Positions 61,461 to 64,000 of a stretch of DNA of 64,000 nt are shown here, piece after piece. The notes under the pieces were generated by a model. That model saw nothing but the letters and a program-made list of their open reading frames with translations. It was not told the DNA's origin and made no database searches. This DNA comes from CALMEC01 sp964628685 (lineage in GTDB: Bacteria > Actinomycetota > Thermoleophilia > Miltoncostaeales > Miltoncostaeaceae), in contig CAZVNM010000006.1 in the NCBI GenBank assembly GCA_964628685.1, positions 1-64,000 of the forward strand, written 5' to 3'. The position numbers and the translations under genes are program-made. Position 1 is the stretch's first letter; every line of letters starts with the position of its first letter.

Positions 61461-63944
61461 ATGCAGCAGTTTCAAGACCTCCCATTGACGCTGAAGGCAG
61501 CCATCGCGGCTGTCGTCATCCTGGCGCTCATCATGCTGCTCATCCGCCAGCGCAAGGCGGAGGCCGGCGGCGGTTCGACGCCGAAGGCGCCGAAGGTCAA
61601 GGCCGAGAAGCCCAAGAAGAGCCGTGAGAAGGCCGACCGACCCGCCAGGGGACGCGGTCGCAGGGGACGCAAGGACTCCGAGGAGCCGGTCGCAGCGCCG
61701 GTGGCACCGCCGCCTGCCATGGCCGCTCCCCTTCCGCCGGCACCCGTCGCCGCTGCCGAGGCGGGCGTTGCCGCGCCGGGATGGCCGGCACCGGGTGAGA
61801 TGGCGGCCCCCGAGTTCGATCCCGCCGTGCTCGCGGTTCCCGAGACGCCCGCACCCGCCCCGCAGCAGCCCGATCAGGGTTGGCAGCAGCCGCCCGCCGA
61901 CCCCGCCTGGCAGCAGCCCGCCGAGAGCGACCCGTCCTGGCAGCCGGCGCCCGCCGCCGACCAGGCCTGGCCGCCGCCGGAGCAGCCCGCGCCGGCCGCC
62001 GACTGGAACGCACAGCCGCAGGAGCAGGCTCCCGCCGCCGGCGACTGGAACGCACAGCCGGAGGCGCAGGAGTGGGCCGCGCCCGCGCAGGAGTGGGCAC
62101 AGCCGGCCGAGCAGGAGTGGGCCGCCCCCCAGCAGGAGTGGGCACAGCCCGCCGAGCAGGAGTGGGCCGCACCGGCGGAGCAGACCTTCGACCCCGCCGC
62201 CGGTTGGGCCGAGCAGCCGCAGGAGGCCGCCCAGGGCTGGGAGGCGCAGGACGCGGCCGCATGGCAGGAGCAGACCGAAAGCTCCTGGAACCAGCAGGAC
62301 GCCAACTGGACCGCCGAGGGACAGGACGCCGCGTCCTGGAGCACCGAGCCGGCCTGGCAGCCGCAGGACGAGTCCGCCGCATCCCCGCAGTCGTGGGAGC
62401 AGCCGGATGCCGCCGCGGCACCCGCGGACGCGGCGATGGACGAGACGCAGACCTTCGGCGCCGTCGACCAGGAGTGGTCCTCCGAGTCGTGGGAGTCGCC
62501 GGCACCCGAGGCCGCACCCACTGCCGACGCGTCCCAGGACTGGGCCGAGCCCGCATGGGACGCGCCCGCGGAGGAGCCGACCGGCGAGTTCGCGGTGGCG
62601 GCGTCCGCCGACGACCAGCCCTGGGAGGCTCCGGCGCCGGACACCGAGGAGTGGAGCACCCCCGCCCCGGATGCTGGCTGGGAGACCCCCGCGCAGGAAT
62701 CCGCCGACGCCCCGGACTGGAGCGTCGCACCCGCCGCCGAGGCGGTCGACGCCCCCGGCGAGGCACCCGACTGGACCGCCGACACCGCATCGGCGCAGAC
62801 AGATGACGAGGTCGCCGACGCGACCGCGTGGGACGTCGCCGCCGACCAGGACGTCGAAGCGCCGGCCGAGTCCGACGAACCCGCCTGGGAGACGCCGGAG
62901 GCCGACGAGGCGCCCTGGAGCCCCGCGGACGAGCCGGAGGCCGAGCCGGTGGGATGGGAGCCGATCGACGAACCGGCGGATGCGTCGCCGTTCGAGGACG
63001 TCGCCGCGCCGGCCGCCGAGTTCACCATGCCCGCCGCCGAGTTCGCTCCGCTCACCGACGTGAACGGTGTCGACGACACGTGGACCCTCCCCGACCTCGC
63101 CGAGGAGACACCGGCCGCCGCCCCCGCGGAGCCGACCCCGGTGGCGGAGGCCCCTGTCCCGGTCGCACCGCAGCAGGCGCAGGCCGCCCCCGGGATGCCG
63201 TCACCTGTCGTCATCGACCTGGCGCACCTGGTGGACGGTGGCAGCCGCGTGGAGCTCCACATCGAGCAGGACGCCGATGGCCGCGGCCTTCGTCTGAGCT
63301 TCGGCACCGCCGCCGACGCGCCCGTGCCGTCGACGCCCCCGTCGACCGATGACGAGCCCGTCCAGGCCGATGAGCCCGTCGAGGCCGTGGCCGACGCGGT
63401 TGCGAGCGACGATGTGATGGACGAGGCGCCCGTGGAGGAGCTGGAGGAGGCTCCGGAGCCGACGCCCGAGACGTTCGGCGACTTCGAGGGCTTCGACGTC
63501 GCGCAGCCGACGATGGTGGAGGACGAGCCCGCCGATGAGCCCGCGCCGATGGCCGAGCACGTCGAGGAGCCCGTGTCCGAGCCGGTGGTCCGTCCCACGA
63601 CGGACGTGCCCTTCCTCATGGGTGAGCGGCGGTCCGCGGACCCGACGGCGCCGACCATGACCGACTGGTCGACCGCATCCATCGATCCCGTTCCGACCAT
63701 CGACCCCGTTCCGAGCGTCGATTCGGTGCCGCCGGTCACTCCCGTGACGGGGGTCGAGCCGGTGCCGCCGGTCGAGCCGATCGTCGACGTGACGCCGGTC
63801 GCCGAGGAGCCTCTGGAGGGCAGCGCTGTGCCGGCCAACGGCACGACCGGTGAGCCGCAGGAGCCCGCACGGATCCTGGCCGACATCCGGGCCCGACTGG
63901 CCGCCCTCGACGCGCGCCGCAGCTCGGGAGCCGACGACATCTGA
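61461..63944 (+). CDS. large membrane-anchored, Trp-studded acidic disordered protein
   Basis: Not recognised. 827 residues: one membrane helix at about 10-28 (LKAAIAAVVILALIMLLI), a basic stretch (about 29-72) that predicts the rest is cytosolic, then ~700 residues of Ala/Pro/Glu/Asp/Gln-rich sequence with about 35 tryptophans. Most occur between residues 108 and 560, often as QEWAxPAEQEWAAP-like repeats. Near the C terminus a short ordered patch (VVIDLAHLVDGGSRVELHIE) and a final helix (ILADIRARLAALDARR) appear. AGGAG lies eight bases before the ATG; the earlier frame start is rejected. Divergent from pilB. Confidence 0.85.
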   Translation: MQQFQDLPLTLKAAIAAVVILALIMLLIRQRKAEAGGGSTPKAPKVKAEKPKKSREKADRPARGRGRRGRKDSEEPVAAPVAPPPAMAAPLPPAPVAAAEAGVAAPGWPAPGEMAAPEFDPAVLAVPETPAPAPQQPDQGWQQPPADPAWQQPAESDPSWQPAPAADQAWPPPEQPAPAADWNAQPQEQAPAAGDWNAQPEAQEWAAPAQEWAQPAEQEWAAPQQEWAQPAEQEWAAPAEQTFDPAAGWAEQPQEAAQGWEAQDAAAWQEQTESSWNQQDANWTAEGQDAASWSTEPAWQPQDESAASPQSWEQPDAAAAPADAAMDETQTFGAVDQEWSSESWESPAPEAAPTADASQDWAEPAWDAPAEEPTGEFAVAASADDQPWEAPAPDTEEWSTPAPDAGWETPAQESADAPDWSVAPAAEAVDAPGEAPDWTADTASAQTDDEVADATAWDVAADQDVEAPAESDEPAWETPEADEAPWSPADEPEAEPVGWEPIDEPADASPFEDVAAPAAEFTMPAAEFAPLTDVNGVDDTWTLPDLAEETPAAAPAEPTPVAEAPVPVAPQQAQAAPGMPSPVVIDLAHLVDGGSRVELHIEQDADGRGLRLSFGTAADAPVPSTPPSTDDEPVQADEPVEAVADAVASDDVMDEAPVEELEEAPEPTPETFGDFEGFDVAQPTMVEDEPADEPAPMAEHVEEPVSEPVVRPTTDVPFLMGERRSADPTAPTMTDWSTASIDPVPTIDPVPSVDSVPPVTPVTGVEPVPPVEPIVDVTPVAEEPLEGSAVPANGTTGEPQEPARILADIRARLAALDARRSSGADDI

Positions 63945-64000
63945 TCCGCGCGTCGCACTGTTCGTCGAGGTTCTCAGGGGCCGGTGAGATCGTCTGATTC
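63945..64000. other. right-edge intergenic sequence
   Basis: The last 56 bases follow the stop of the disordered protein. No start codon with a ribosome site or other element is visible. Confidence 0.5.

Overview
The window is a very GC-rich (roughly 70% by eye), densely packed stretch of bacterial chromosome. Several features point to a deep-branching actinobacterium of the Thermoleophilia type (Solirubrobacterales, Gaiellales or Miltoncostaeaceae-like). OpcA sits with Zwf. A PilMNO-type IV pilus system is present without any visible secretin. The conserved order is aroC-aroK-aroB-aroQ-pepQ-efp-accB-accC-nusB ... tlyA-nadK-recN, with pyrG beyond. This assignment is inference from gene content, not a database result. 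No prophage, insertion sequence, CRISPR array or rRNA operon is visible. One tRNA-Ala(UGC) lies at the left edge.

Layout. 1-2.5 kb: the tRNA and a small glycan-modification group (methyltransferase, GT4 glycosyltransferase, hexapeptide acetyltransferase). 2.6-10.7 kb: a C26 glutamine amidotransferase, a PAC2 protein, a GAF histidine kinase/NarL-type regulator pair, a CDF zinc exporter with three tandem C-terminal domains, a methyltransferase, MarC, and a coupled trio (HerA-like ATPase, unknown protein, dGTPase-type hydrolase). 12.3-16.3 kb: pyruvate phosphate dikinase, recO and glutaredoxin. 16.3-22.8 kb: a complete oligopeptide-type ABC importer operon whose OppC-like permease and OppF-like ATPase both carry unusual insertions. 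23-31.4 kb: P1 peptidase, mutM, pyrimidine phosphorylase, a DUF429 protein, a RodZ-like tail protein, pyrG, an M20 peptidase and a low-molecular-weight tyrosine phosphatase.

31.4-33.8 kb is the least ordinary part: two different tandem-repeat arrays flank a fructosamine-kinase-like gene. The first has six copies of a palindromic ~64-bp unit. The second has 17 copies of a 21-22-bp iteron-like unit in three blocks, separated by a duplicated ~70-bp spacer. 33.8-47 kb is a long minus-strand operon running from aroC to recN, mostly with 1-4-bp start/stop overlaps. It joins shikimate synthesis, EF-P, the acetyl-CoA carboxylase biotin carboxylase and carrier, NusB, TlyA, NAD kinase and RecN. Its carrier gene is a hybrid of an apparently inactive OadA/pyruvate-carboxylase-type carboxyltransferase domain and an AccB-type biotin domain.

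47.3-64 kb holds the type IV pilus genes in two minus-strand blocks: pilA-like, pilA2, pilD, pilM, pilN, pilO and a PilP-position lipoprotein; then pilB-pilT-pilC. Between them lies a plus-strand block zwf-opcA-ppk2 (NADPH supply and polyphosphate metabolism). The window ends with a large membrane-anchored, tryptophan-studded disordered protein transcribed divergently from pilB.
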